Positions 7,741-15,468 of a stretch of DNA of 39,605 nt are shown here, one piece after another. The notes beneath the pieces were generated by a model that saw only the letters and a list, made by a program, of their open reading frames with translations, did not search any database and was not told the DNA's origin. The first letter of the stretch is position 1. Every line of letters starts with the position of its first letter. A program made the position numbers and the translations under genes. The stretch lies in assembly GCF_001814775.1 (NCBI RefSeq), contig NZ_KV817804.1, positions 64,989-104,593 on the forward strand, written 5' to 3'. This DNA comes from Streptococcus sp. HMSC067H01. Its GTDB lineage: Bacteria > Bacillota > Bacilli > Lactobacillales > Streptococcaceae.

Positions 7741-8793
7741 ATGGGAAAATGGACATGTAGATGTGGTCAAGCAATGAACGACCACCAAGTGCCTGATCCA
7801 AATGCTTATTCGGTTTATTCGGATGAGTTGCTTGAGGATATTTTTAACAATACTGACGAACATGATAGAATTTCCTATGAAGACATTTCGGAGGCTTCCT
7901 TTTATATGTGGAAGTGCCCAAATTGTGGTAGTTTTATGGTCTTTGGCGAAGAGGATAATAAAGATTGTTTCACTTTTTATGAGCGCCAGACCAGTGCAAA
8001 AGTTGAACCACTTTTCGATCCTGATCAGGAGTTGAATCTCGTTGTCGTTGAGTTTCAAGAAGGTGGAAATGGATATACTTATATCTGTGATGATCCAAGT
8101 ATTCATATTGGGCATGGTGTGATTGTACCAACTGGGAAAGAAAATATTGAAAAAATAGCTCTGGTAGTGCAGAAATATCATGCTTTCCCAAGAGATATCA
8201 CTTATCCCGCTGAAAAGTTAAAACGTGTCATTCGTAGGTATTCTATTTTTGATCCCGAGACTTCAAAAATAGTTTGTAAAAATATACTTGAGCATGGAAG
8301 AATTCTAAATGCTTGCTCGAAAAAAGTAAAAATAGAGTCTAAACAAATTTACCATGCAATCAAAACTCCTCTAGGCTATTTTTGGTTGGAGTTAAATAGA
8401 GTTCCAATTCCGATGAAAATCACACAAATTCAAGTACAAGATAAAAAGTATCAGGTTGATGGAGCCTTTTATATAAAGCCTGCCAAGGTAAACTACAGAA
8501 AATTGTTAGAACTTGAATTATGTGCAGATTTTGATATTGATGCCTCTCGTTGGATTGACGTTCTATCAGACGAAAATGTTTGGGGAAACACCTGGGAACT
8601 GAATGGCCTTCAATTTGGAATTACTGCAGGAGAGTCCCCAGAATTTGAAGATGAAGTAGTTGCAAGAAAATTTAGCCGTATCCCACTTTATTATGACTGG
8701 CATCCAGAATTTGAAGACTATTATGGCTTTAGCCTAGCATGGAAAAAATACGAGTCTGATAGTGATCTGTCGATTGATTTCTATACTACATAA
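7741..8793 (+). CDS. Uncharacterised protein with N-terminal zinc ribbon
   Basis: This 350-residue protein fits no family I recognise. The N-terminus has CRCG (about residues 6-9) and, some 50 residues later, WKCPNCGS, together a likely four-cysteine zinc-binding site. The remainder is soluble, with many aromatic and acidic residues and no membrane segment or signal peptide. The C-terminal third has repeated W, Y and F patches. A GAGGTTAG ribosome binding site precedes ATG 7741. The gene is packed between the nucleotidyltransferase and a TPR protein, suggesting one transcript and perhaps a shared process. Function is unknown. Confidence 0.75.
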   Translation: MGKWTCRCGQAMNDHQVPDPNAYSVYSDELLEDIFNNTDEHDRISYEDISEASFYMWKCPNCGSFMVFGEEDNKDCFTFYERQTSAKVEPLFDPDQELNLVVVEFQEGGNGYTYICDDPSIHIGHGVIVPTGKENIEKIALVVQKYHAFPRDITYPAEKLKRVIRRYSIFDPETSKIVCKNILEHGRILNACSKKVKIESKQIYHAIKTPLGYFWLELNRVPIPMKITQIQVQDKKYQVDGAFYIKPAKVNYRKLLELELCADFDIDASRWIDVLSDENVWGNTWELNGLQFGITAGESPEFEDEVVARKFSRIPLYYDWHPEFEDYYGFSLAWKKYESDSDLSIDFYTT

Positions 8794-8810
8794 GATGGAG
8801 GATTACAAGT

Positions 8811-9422
8811 ATGAATCAAGCCTGGGAATTATTGTTTGAGGGGAAGATTGAAGAGGCCAAGAAATTAGTCTCAGAAAACTTTTCATTGGAAACATGTAAG
8901 GATTATGACCTTCTCAATTTAATGGGGTATATTAAGTTCTTTGAAAAAGATTACAAAGAAGCTTTGCTGATTTATCAAAACTATCTAGATGTGGCAATTT
9001 CAAGTCAGGATAAAGAAAACGAACATATCGGCTATCACCAGTTAGCCATGGTCTATCGTGAAATGAATGACTATCAAACGGCTCTTAGCTATATAGAAAA
9101 AGAGCGAGAAGTTATTGAAAAATCTTTTTCAGAGGATACACTCAAATCTTCTGTCAATAATTATGAGCAAGGTTATTTACGATTAAAACTAGTGGAAATA
9201 GCAAAAGCAATCATATATATGGAACAGTCCTTAAAGCAAGCATTACAAACAGATGATCTGATAGCTCAAGCCTGTTCCTATAGAGGTTTAGGTGAGATTT
9301 ATTCTGCTGAAAATTCAGAAAAATCGCAAGAGAATTTTTTACAAGCTATCGAACTTTTTGAAAAAGCAGGCGATCAGGTCGGAGCACGAGAAGTTAAAAC
9401 CTTATTAAACAAGAAAAAGTAG
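8811..9422 (+). CDS. Tetratricopeptide-repeat protein
   Basis: This 203-residue, wholly helical protein has degenerate TPR units: about residues 32-64 (LLNLMGYIKFFEKDYKEALL), 72-106 (YHQLAMVYREMNDYQTALSY), 115-148 and 155-190 (RGLGEIYSAENSEKS). TPR repeats bind peptides or partner proteins. No second domain, signal or membrane segment is visible. It has a good ribosome binding site (GATGGAGG) and is last of three genes. Its stop codon lies inside the left arm of a bidirectional terminator. Partner unknown. Confidence 0.8.
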   Translation: MNQAWELLFEGKIEEAKKLVSENFSLETCKDYDLLNLMGYIKFFEKDYKEALLIYQNYLDVAISSQDKENEHIGYHQLAMVYREMNDYQTALSYIEKEREVIEKSFSEDTLKSSVNNYEQGYLRLKLVEIAKAIIYMEQSLKQALQTDDLIAQACSYRGLGEIYSAENSEKSQENFLQAIELFEKAGDQVGAREVKTLLNKKK

Positions 9423-9441
9423 CCCTCTCAGGCTACTTTTT
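9414..9441. terminator. Bidirectional terminator between convergent genes
   Basis: AAAAAGTAGCC (9414-9424) pairs with GGCTACTTTTT (9431-9441) around a six-base loop, giving an A run on one side and a T run on the other. The arms include the stop codons of both convergent genes, so it serves the TPR gene on the plus strand and the DUF1980-like gene on the minus strand. Confidence 0.9.
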
Positions 9442-10255
9442 AAAATTCTTTGTAAACATAAGTATTTTCGGGTTTGTCTACTTTGATGAAGGACTGGACT
9501 TCAAGGGTTGGGAGGACTTGGTTGAGTTCTTTGTGATAGTCATTCCTAATCTTACCTTTGACTTTCACCCAGGTGTTATTTTCGTACTGATTAGTGTTTC
9601 CAGTGGTCAAAAGGCCAAAAACTCCTGAATCAGCGATACAGTGCATAATACCAAAGCGAAAAACAAATTGACTATTGGTATGATTTGGATCGTTGTAGAT
9701 AAAGCCAATAAATTCGATTTCCTTGCCTTCAAATTCGTTTGGAAAATCATAGATAGCTTCCATGACCTCCAGGTAATTTTCATCATTGATAACTATACTA
9801 GATTGAGCTAAGTATTTATCAGCACTCTTTCGAATAATATTTTCATGAGCAGTTTGTGAATAAAATCTACTGGTATCCGGCTTAAGATACTGACTGCTAG
9901 TTCCTTCACTTGCTTGGATTGCCTTGTCAGTTCCTTCCGACAAAGGGAAATAATAACCTTTAGCCGAAACTGTTTGCGAATCTAGAGTGACTGTTGGAAA
10001 TGTAAATCCAACTAACAAGGGTAAACTTAAGAGGACAAAACTCGCAAGCTTGGCTGAAAAACTATGTAAGTGACTATGTTCTTTCAAACGCTTAAAGCAA
10101 ATATAGGCTTGAACGATGGCTAGTAACAATGACAAAACCATAGTGATATAAGCCAGATAAGAGTAGTGGAGGTTTATATACTGATTGAGCTTACCTGATA
10201 GATGCAGATAAAAGGTTAAGATAAAATAGCCAAATAAGATAAAAAATCGTATCAT
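9440..10255 (-). CDS. TIGR03943/DUF1980 family membrane-anchored protein
   Basis: This 271-residue protein begins at ATG 10255, which overlaps the permease stop (ATGA). A longer reading to 10321 would only run through the permease gene. N-terminal hydrophobic segments lie at about 3-20, 33-53 and 70-90. A polar region with an OB-like domain follows (about 150-260), including FVFRFGIMHCIADSGVF. This protein commonly pairs with a DUF318/UPF0718 permease (B. subtilis YcgQ/YcgR), as here. It probably forms the extracytoplasmic part of a transport complex. The substrate is not known. Confidence 0.82.
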   Translation of the reverse strand: MIRFFILFGYFILTFYLHLSGKLNQYINLHYSYLAYITMVLSLLLAIVQAYICFKRLKEHSHLHSFSAKLASFVLLSLPLLVGFTFPTVTLDSQTVSAKGYYFPLSEGTDKAIQASEGTSSQYLKPDTSRFYSQTAHENIIRKSADKYLAQSSIVINDENYLEVMEAIYDFPNEFEGKEIEFIGFIYNDPNHTNSQFVFRFGIMHCIADSGVFGLLTTGNTNQYENNTWVKVKGKIRNDYHKELNQVLPTLEVQSFIKVDKPENTYVYKEF

Positions 10256-11157
10256 AGCATCACCCCGACTAGATAAGAATAGACAAGAATAACAAGAGTT
10301 ACAATTGTCATGAATTGCCAAATAAAGCGAGTTTTGAGATAATTCTTCATCATGAGGAGGTTCTTGACATCGAGCATGGGACCTATAACCAGAAAGGCAA
10401 GCACTGGAGCAAAGCCAAAACTAGAGAGAAGAGAAGATCCGATAAAGGCATCCGCTTCACTACAGAGGGATAGTAGGAAAGATAAGACCATCAGAAGAAC
10501 AATAGCGAGCAGTGGTGTCGCACTGATGGATGTCAGGATATGAGTTGGAACATAGACTTGGACTATACTTGCAAAAAGACAGCCAAAGACCAAGTAACGC
10601 CCCATATCAAAGAATTCATCAATAGCTTGGATAAAGACCTGAAGGATTTTTTGACTTTTAGTCAAGTGAGAGAAATCATGCTCATGGCAAGCCAATCTAT
10701 CTTCCTTTTGAATAGGTTTCTCCCAGACAAAACCAAGAAAGATGCCCAATATAGTAGCAACTAGAATCGCTCCAAAAGCGCGGAGTAGGACCATTTGAAT
10801 TGAATTACCAAAGGCTGAATAAGTCGCAAAAAGTACGATAGGATTGATGATAGGAGCCGTTACTAGAAAAGGTATCGCTGTATAGCTAGGAACCTTTTTT
10901 TCTAAAAAGCGATTGATGATAGGAACGATTCCACATTCGCAAGAAGGAAAGAGAAAACCAATGAAGCTACCAAAAAAGATTCTCCCCAAGCGATTTTTAG
11001 GGAGAAATTTATAAACTTTCTCAGGTGTGACATAGACTTCAATGGCACCAGAGATGATGCTACCGATTAAGACAAAGGGTAAAGCTTCAATGATAATTGA
11101 AAGAAAAATGGCGCCAGCTTGTAGCATACTGGAAGGTAAACTTTGAAAGAGTGTCAT
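10252..11157 (-). CDS. UPF0718/DUF318 permease (YcgR/ArsP-like)
   Basis: This 301-residue integral membrane protein has about eight hydrophobic segments. It has the family signature PSCECGIVPI (about 70-80) and a second conserved stretch, LCSEADAFIG, in the C-terminal half. Related proteins are thought to move metals, arsenicals or other small compounds, but the substrate here cannot be inferred. It overlaps the downstream TIGR03943 gene by four bases, and its start lies directly after the stop of a 43-residue gene. The three genes form one minus-strand operon with a promoter near 11321. Confidence 0.85.
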   Translation of the reverse strand: MTLFQSLPSSMLQAGAIFLSIIIEALPFVLIGSIISGAIEVYVTPEKVYKFLPKNRLGRIFFGSFIGFLFPSCECGIVPIINRFLEKKVPSYTAIPFLVTAPIINPIVLFATYSAFGNSIQMVLLRAFGAILVATILGIFLGFVWEKPIQKEDRLACHEHDFSHLTKSQKILQVFIQAIDEFFDMGRYLVFGCLFASIVQVYVPTHILTSISATPLLAIVLLMVLSFLLSLCSEADAFIGSSLLSSFGFAPVLAFLVIGPMLDVKNLLMMKNYLKTRFIWQFMTIVTLVILVYSYLVGVML

Positions 11158-11289
11158 CTATTTTTTCTTTTCTGCCTTATCTTTCTTTTCTTTGTCATCT
11201 GGAAAAGTCACTTGCTTCAAGTCAGGGAGTTTAGCGAATTCTTCGAACATCTTATCTAAGTCATCAGTTTTTGTAAATTTAACAGCCAT
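11158..11289 (-). CDS. Small conserved streptococcal protein, 43 residues (SPJ_0845-like)
   Basis: The open reading frame runs ATG 11289 to TAG 11158 on the minus strand and encodes MAVKFTKTDDLDKMFEEF, a middle section LPDLKQVTFPDD, and a very lysine-rich tail (KEKKDKAEKKK). The start has GAGGT nine bases upstream. It is too short for many gene finders. I recall a tiny family named SPJ_0845 in streptococci that fits by size and position beside tex, but this is memory, not a search. The stop directly abuts the permease start, so it leads that operon. Function is unknown; the basic tail could bind RNA, DNA or membrane. Confidence 0.75.
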   Translation of the reverse strand: MAVKFTKTDDLDKMFEEFAKLPDLKQVTFPDDKEKKDKAEKKK

Positions 11290-11320
11290 AAGGCATACCT
11301 CGATTCTTTTAGTTAACACT

Positions 11321-11326
11321 ATTATA
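11321..11326 (-). promoter_or_regulatory. -10 element for the small gene and permease operon
   Basis: ATTATA on the plus strand reads TATAAT on the minus strand, 32 bases upstream of the small-gene start. No convincing -35 is seen at 17 bp. Confidence 0.45.
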
Positions 11327-11429
11327 CTATTATTTCTAAGAAATAGTTGGATTTTAAAACGAACTTAGTTCTGGTATTTTTAAAGTTGAATGAAAGCAAT
11401 AAATTAATGAAAACAAGCTTTCTTCCTTA

Positions 11430-11438
11430 TGGTATAAT
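11430..11438 (+). promoter_or_regulatory. Extended -10 of tex, six bases before its start codon
   Basis: TGGTATAAT ends at 11438 and the tex ATG is at 11445. The expected transcription start, about seven bases after the -10, therefore falls on or near the ATG. No ribosome binding site lies between them, so the transcript is probably leaderless or nearly so. Confidence 0.65.
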
Positions 11439-11444
11439 AGTTTC

Positions 11445-13574
11445 ATGGATAAAAAATATGAAAAAATTTCCCAAGATTTGGGTGTAACCTTAAAGCAGAT
11501 TGATACTGTCTTATCTTTGACAGCTGAAGGAGCGACTATTCCCTTTATCGCTCGTTATCGGAAAGACATGACTGGAAGCTTAGATGAGGTGGCTATTAAG
11601 GCAATTATTGACCTTGATAAAAGTCTAACCAACCTCAATGACCGTAAGGAAGCAGTCTTAGCAAAAATCAAAGAGCAAGACAAGCTAACCAAGGAATTGG
11701 AAGAAGCTATCCTAGCAGCTGAAAAACTCGCAGACGTTGAAGAACTCTATCTTCCCTATAAGGAAAAACGTCGGACCAAGGCAACTGTCGCCCGTGAGGC
11801 TGGACTTTTTCCTCTTGCTCGCTTGATTTTACAAAATGTTCCCAACTTAGAAGAAGAAGCAGAAAAATTTGTCTGTGAAGGTTTTTCTAGTGGCAAAGAA
11901 GCCTTGGCTGGGGCTGTAGACATCTTGGTTGAAGCACTATCCGAGGATGTTCATTTACGTTCAATGACATATCAAGAGGTACTTAGACGCTCTAAGATTA
12001 CTTCTCAAGTTAAAGATGAGAGTCTTGATGAAAAACAAGTCTTTCAGATTTATTACGATTTCTCAGAGACAGTTGCAAACATGCAAGGTTACCGTACGCT
12101 TGCCCTTAATCGTGGTGAGAAGCTAGGCATTTTGAAAATTGGTTTTGAGCATGCGACTGATCGTATTCTTTCTTTCTTTAATGTTCGTTTTAAAGTTAAG
12201 AATGCTTATATTGACGAAGTTATTCAGCAATCTGTTAAGAAAAAAGTATTACCAGCTATCGAGCGACGTATTCGAACAGAATTAACTGAGAAGGCAGAAG
12301 AAGGAGCTATCCAACTCTTCTCAGACAACCTTCGAAATCTTCTCCTTGTCGCTCCTCTTAAAGGGCGCGTGGTCCTTGGATTTGACCCTGCCTTTCGTAC
12401 AGGTGCAAAGCTTGCAGTCGTTGATGCAACTGGGAAGATGCTAACAACGCAAGTCATTTATCCCGTCAAACCAGCTTCAGCTCGTCAGATTGAAGAAGCA
12501 AAGAGAGATCTGGCTGATTTGATTGGCCAATATGGTGTTGAAATCATTGCTATCGGAAATGGTACTGCTAGTCGTGAAAGTGAAGCCTTTGTCGCTGAAG
12601 TACTTAAAGATTTTCCGGACGTCAGCTATGTCATTGTAAATGAAAGTGGCGCATCTGTCTATTCAGCTAGTGAACTTGCCCGTCAAGAGTTTCCTGAGTT
12701 AACCGTTGAGAAACGTTCTGCTATTTCGATTGCTCGTCGCTTGCAAGACCCACTTGCTGAATTGGTTAAAATTGATCCCAAATCCATCGGTGTCGGTCAA
12801 TATCAGCACGATGTTAGTCAGAAAAAACTGTCTGAAAGTCTTGATTTCGTTGTGGATACAGTAGTGAACCAAGTCGGTGTCAATGTTAACACAGCTAGTC
12901 CAGCCTTACTTTCACACGTTGCAGGACTAAACAAAACTATTTCAGAAAATATCGTCAAGTATCGAGAAGAAGAAGGTAAAATCACTTCTCGTGCTCAAAT
13001 CAAGAAAGTTCCTCGTTTAGGTGCTAAAGCTTTTGAACAGGCTGCAGGTTTCCTCCGTATCCCTGAAAGTAGCAATATCCTTGACAATACTGGTGTTCAC
13101 CCAGAAAACTATGCTGCAGTCAAGGAACTCTTCAAACGTTTGGACATTAAAGAACTAAATGAAGAAGCGCAAGCCAAACTCAAATCTATTTCAATCAAGG
13201 AAATGGCCCAAGAACTAGACCTCGGTCAAGAAACTCTTAAAGATATTATTGCAGATCTTTTAAAACCAGGACGTGATTTCCGTGATTCTTTTGATGCTCC
13301 AGTTCTTCGGCAGGATGTCTTGGATATCAAAGACTTGAAAGTTGGCCAAAAGCTTGAGGGCGTTGTTCGTAATGTCGTTGACTTCGGTGCCTTTGTTGAC
13401 ATTGGTATTCACGAGGATGGTCTCATTCATATCTCTCACATGAGCAAGAAATTCATCAAACATCCGAGTCAAGTCGTTTCAGTTGGTGATTTGGTAACCG
13501 TTTGGGTGAAGAAAATCGATGCTGACCGCGAAAAAGTAAATCTGTCGCTCCTTGCTCCTAATGAATCTAACTGA
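11445..13574 (+). CDS. tex: Tex-family RNA-binding transcription accessory protein
   Basis: This 709-residue protein has the normal length and architecture for Tex. An N-terminal helical region comes first, with [11 protein letters not shown] at about 31-41. A YqgF-like RNase H fold follows ([18 protein letters not shown], about 312-329), then helix-hairpin-helix motifs (about 490-560, with [14 protein letters not shown]), and a C-terminal S1 domain (about 628-700, [20 protein letters not shown]). Tex acts in the cytoplasm on RNA or nucleoprotein complexes and affects toxin and virulence gene expression in some species. Its 3' end overlaps the sprT start by 14 bases. No Shine-Dalgarno is visible at the start. 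Confidence 0.95.
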   Translation: MDKKYEKISQDLGVTLKQIDTVLSLTAEGATIPFIARYRKDMTGSLDEVAIKAIIDLDKSLTNLNDRKEAVLAKIKEQDKLTKELEEAILAAEKLADVEELYLPYKEKRRTKATVAREAGLFPLARLILQNVPNLEEEAEKFVCEGFSSGKEALAGAVDILVEALSEDVHLRSMTYQEVLRRSKITSQVKDESLDEKQVFQIYYDFSETVANMQGYRTLALNRGEKLGILKIGFEHATDRILSFFNVRFKVKNAYIDEVIQQSVKKKVLPAIERRIRTELTEKAEEGAIQLFSDNLRNLLLVAPLKGRVVLGFDPAFRTGAKLAVVDATGKMLTTQVIYPVKPASARQIEEAKRDLADLIGQYGVEIIAIGNGTASRESEAFVAEVLKDFPDVSYVIVNESGASVYSASELARQEFPELTVEKRSAISIARRLQDPLAELVKIDPKSIGVGQYQHDVSQKKLSESLDFVVDTVVNQVGVNVNTASPALLSHVAGLNKTISENIVKYREEEGKITSRAQIKKVPRLGAKAFEQAAGFLRIPESSNILDNTGVHPENYAAVKELFKRLDIKELNEEAQAKLKSISIKEMAQELDLGQETLKDIIADLLKPGRDFRDSFDAPVLRQDVLDIKDLKVGQKLEGVVRNVVDFGAFVDIGIHEDGLIHISHMSKKFIKHPSQVVSVGDLVTVWVKKIDADREKVNLSLLAPNESN

Positions 13575-14010
13575 TTACGTTAAACAGGTTTCTATAGAAG
13601 ATTTTGGAAAACCTTTCAAACACCAAGCTCAGTGGAATACTCGTCTACGGTCGACAGGTGGACGTTTTTTCCCTAAGGATGGGCATTTAGATTTTAATCC
13701 CAAAGTTTATCAAGAACTTGGTTTAGAGGTTTTTCGTAAAATTGTTCGTCATGAGCTCTGTCATTACCATCTTTACTTTGAAGGCAAGGGCTATCAGCAT
13801 AAAGATTTAGCCTTTAAGCAACTTTTAAAAGAGGTAGACGGTCTCCGCTTTGTTCCTCCTTTGCCAAGTTCCAATCAAAAACCAAGCTTAGTCTATGTTT
13901 GTCAGTCTTGTCACCAAATCTATCAAAGAAAGCGAAAAATCGATACCAAGCGTTATCGTTGTGGTCTCTGTCGTGGAAAGCTCCTCTTGTTAAATCGGCC
14001 TAAGGACTGA
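13561..14010 (+). CDS. SprT-like metalloprotease-fold protein
   Basis: This is a 149-residue protein from ATG 13561 (MNLTDYVKQ). A TTG at 13552 would add three residues but is less likely. The zinc metalloprotease motif [17 protein letters not shown] (about 62-78) supplies HExxH plus a later histidine. The C-terminus has two CxxC-type pairs (CQSC and CGLC, about 118-142), giving the SprT zinc ribbon. It is related to the SprT/Spartan families, but the bacterial substrate is unknown. Translation is coupled to tex by overlap. No separate terminator is seen after it. Confidence 0.88.
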   Translation: MNLTDYVKQVSIEDFGKPFKHQAQWNTRLRSTGGRFFPKDGHLDFNPKVYQELGLEVFRKIVRHELCHYHLYFEGKGYQHKDLAFKQLLKEVDGLRFVPPLPSSNQKPSLVYVCQSCHQIYQRKRKIDTKRYRCGLCRGKLLLLNRPKD

Positions 14011-14024
14011 TGTAGCAAATCTAG

Positions 14025-14041
14025 CTTAGTGCTATACTAAG
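14025..14041 (+). promoter_or_regulatory. Extended -10 of the pspC gene within a palindrome
   Basis: The extended -10 TGCTATACT (14030-14038) is embedded in the perfect inverted repeat CTTAGT-N5-ACTAAG (14025-14041). Such an operator over a -10 suggests control by a dimeric regulator. PspC-domain genes in streptococci belong to the cell-envelope stress (LiaR/VraR-type) regulon as I recall, so a LiaR-like site is one possibility. This is inference. Confidence 0.5.
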
Positions 14042-14069
14042 ATTAAGAAATCCGAAAGAGGAATAAATT

Positions 14070-14342
14070 ATGAATACAAAATTTTATAAAATGAGAAGAG
14101 ATCGCATGATATCAGGTGTTCTTGCAGGTCTATCTGATAAGTGGAATCTTGATGTAACCCTAGTTCGTTTCCTTTTTGCAATCTTTACAATCGCAAACTT
14201 TGGACTCGGGATTATTATCTACATTATCCTAGCTTCGATTCTACCAACAAAAGAAGATATCGAAGCTGAAATGTATGGAACAGGCCCACGCAAGATTAAA
14301 GAAGCCAAACCTATCAATGATGACGAAGGTTGGTTTTGGTAA
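14070..14342 (+). CDS. PspC-domain small membrane protein
   Basis: This 90-residue protein has the PspC domain at about residues 4-60: KMRRDRMISGVLAGLSDKW, then LVRFLFAIF and one strong membrane segment (about 31-53). The C-terminal tail is short and polar. PspC-domain proteins respond to envelope stress. A good ribosome binding site, AAAGAGG, precedes the ATG. It is a single-gene unit with its own promoter, and the hairpin-rich repeat at 14373-14556 follows. Confidence 0.88.
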   Translation: MNTKFYKMRRDRMISGVLAGLSDKWNLDVTLVRFLFAIFTIANFGLGIIIYIILASILPTKEDIEAEMYGTGPRKIKEAKPINDDEGWFW

Positions 14343-14372
14343 ATCAAATTAACTGTTTATATTTTGATAGCA

Positions 14373-14556
14373 AAAGAGGCTGGGACAAAAGTCCTAGCCT
14401 CTCAATTGTCTTTGGATTGCCGAGCAAGACGCAGTGGTTGAGTGGGCTCTTCTACGCTGATTTCATCAGCTTTTACAGCCCTACTCAACTGTGCGGAGGT
14501 GGGACGACGAAATCGAATTCTAACGAATTACCGATTTATGTCCCACTCTCTTTTTT
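14373..14556. repeat. Multi-hairpin intergenic repeat acting as a double terminator
   Basis: This non-coding unit of about 184 bp lies between convergent genes. It starts with AGAGGCTGGGAC / GTCCTAGCCTCT (14377-14402). It contains a central GCTGAT / ATCAGC hairpin (14456-14470) and ends in a GTGGGAC / GTCCCAC stem (14509-14546) followed by a T run. I recognise this as a recurrent mitis-group intergenic sequence with GTGGGAC ends, known from memory. Short reading frames across it are not genes. Whether it is only a terminator or also a mobile element or small RNA is open. Confidence 0.75.
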
Positions 14557-15250
14557 AAATACTAAACAATTGACCCAACAGATAGGTCACTCCCATGGTT
14601 AGAAGACCGATACAAAGGTTACGAATCATAGCTGTTTTGGTTGGGGCTTTCCCGAGTTTAGCACTGGTGTAACCGGTAACTAATAGAGAAATCGCAACGA
14701 TAAAGACAGTAGCAGGGATTCGGTAGTCACTTGGAAAGATTATAACGGAAAGCATTGGTGGTAAACTACCAAGAACAAAAGCGATGAAGCTAGATGCAGC
14801 AGCATGCCAAGGATTTGTAAACTCTTCATACTCAATTCCGTATTTTTCTTCAACCAAGGCTTTAAGTGGATTTTTAAGAAAAGCTTTATTGACTAAAAGT
14901 TGAGCTGAAGTTTCACACTCACCATTTTGAAGATAAGCAGCATAGAGGGATTTTTTTGCAGCTTCGAGATCCTTATCCAAAAGTAATTGTTCACGCGCTA
15001 CAGCGGCTTCTTCAGTGTCTTTTTGAGTAGATACAGAGACATACTCGCCTCCAGCCATAGAAAATGCACCTGCTAAGATTGCTGCTAAACCTGAGAGAAA
15101 GATAATCCAGATATTGCTGGTTGCACTGGCAACCCCGATAACAACACCTGCAATGGAAATAATCCCGTCATTAGCTCCAAGAACACCAGCACGTAGGATA
15201 TTTAAACGACCAGCAAAGTTTGTATCTATTTCATGTTTATTTTCTGACAT
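14555..15250 (-). CDS. VIT1/CCC1-family metal ion transporter
   Basis: This 231-residue protein begins at ATG 15250, which has AAAGGAG upstream; a longer reading to 15298 lacks one. It is a five-segment membrane protein with the VIT signature LRAGVLGANDGIISIAGVV (about 18-36) and SMAGGEYVSVSTQKD (about 67-82). An acidic cytoplasmic region (about 80-150) sits between membrane segments 2 and 3. Family members export or store ferrous iron or manganese. The ion here is not determined. It is monocistronic and ends in the shared hairpin-rich repeat. Confidence 0.9.
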   Translation of the reverse strand: MSENKHEIDTNFAGRLNILRAGVLGANDGIISIAGVVIGVASATSNIWIIFLSGLAAILAGAFSMAGGEYVSVSTQKDTEEAAVAREQLLLDKDLEAAKKSLYAAYLQNGECETSAQLLVNKAFLKNPLKALVEEKYGIEYEEFTNPWHAAASSFIAFVLGSLPPMLSVIIFPSDYRIPATVFIVAISLLVTGYTSAKLGKAPTKTAMIRNLCIGLLTMGVTYLLGQLFSI

Positions 15251-15409
15251 AGTATTCTCCTTTATATCTAGTATAAAGTATAGGAGAAGTGAAAACAAAC
15301 ATTTTTAACTATCTGAAAAAAGTTCTACAATTCTAATAAAAGATTGCTATTTTTCTCAATCAGGCATAGCCATAGCTATTGCTTATGTCAAGATATAACA
15401 AAGTTGTAT

Positions 15410-15438
15410 TTGTAACCTGCTAGCTTAGATGGTACAAT
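15410..15438 (+). promoter_or_regulatory. metY promoter
   Basis: TTGTAA (15410-15415), 17-bp spacer, then extended -10 TGGTACAAT (15430-15438). About 30 bp further upstream lies an imperfect dyad, GCATAGC-N4-GCTATTGC (15363-15381), which could bind a LysR-type sulfur regulator. No S-box or T-box riboswitch is seen. Confidence 0.65.
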
Positions 15439-15468
15439 TAATTTAATGAAATCTTTGGAGGTCTGACT

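Noticed and set aside
14330..14602. 90-residue reading frame over the hairpin repeat
   Set aside because: It overlaps the pspC stop and the VIT gene end, consists of repeat sequence and has no ribosome binding site.
15299..15468. S-box, T-box or other riboswitch before metY
   Set aside because: The promoter is only about 30 bases from the start, which leaves no room for an aptamer, and no terminator-antiterminator pair is seen.
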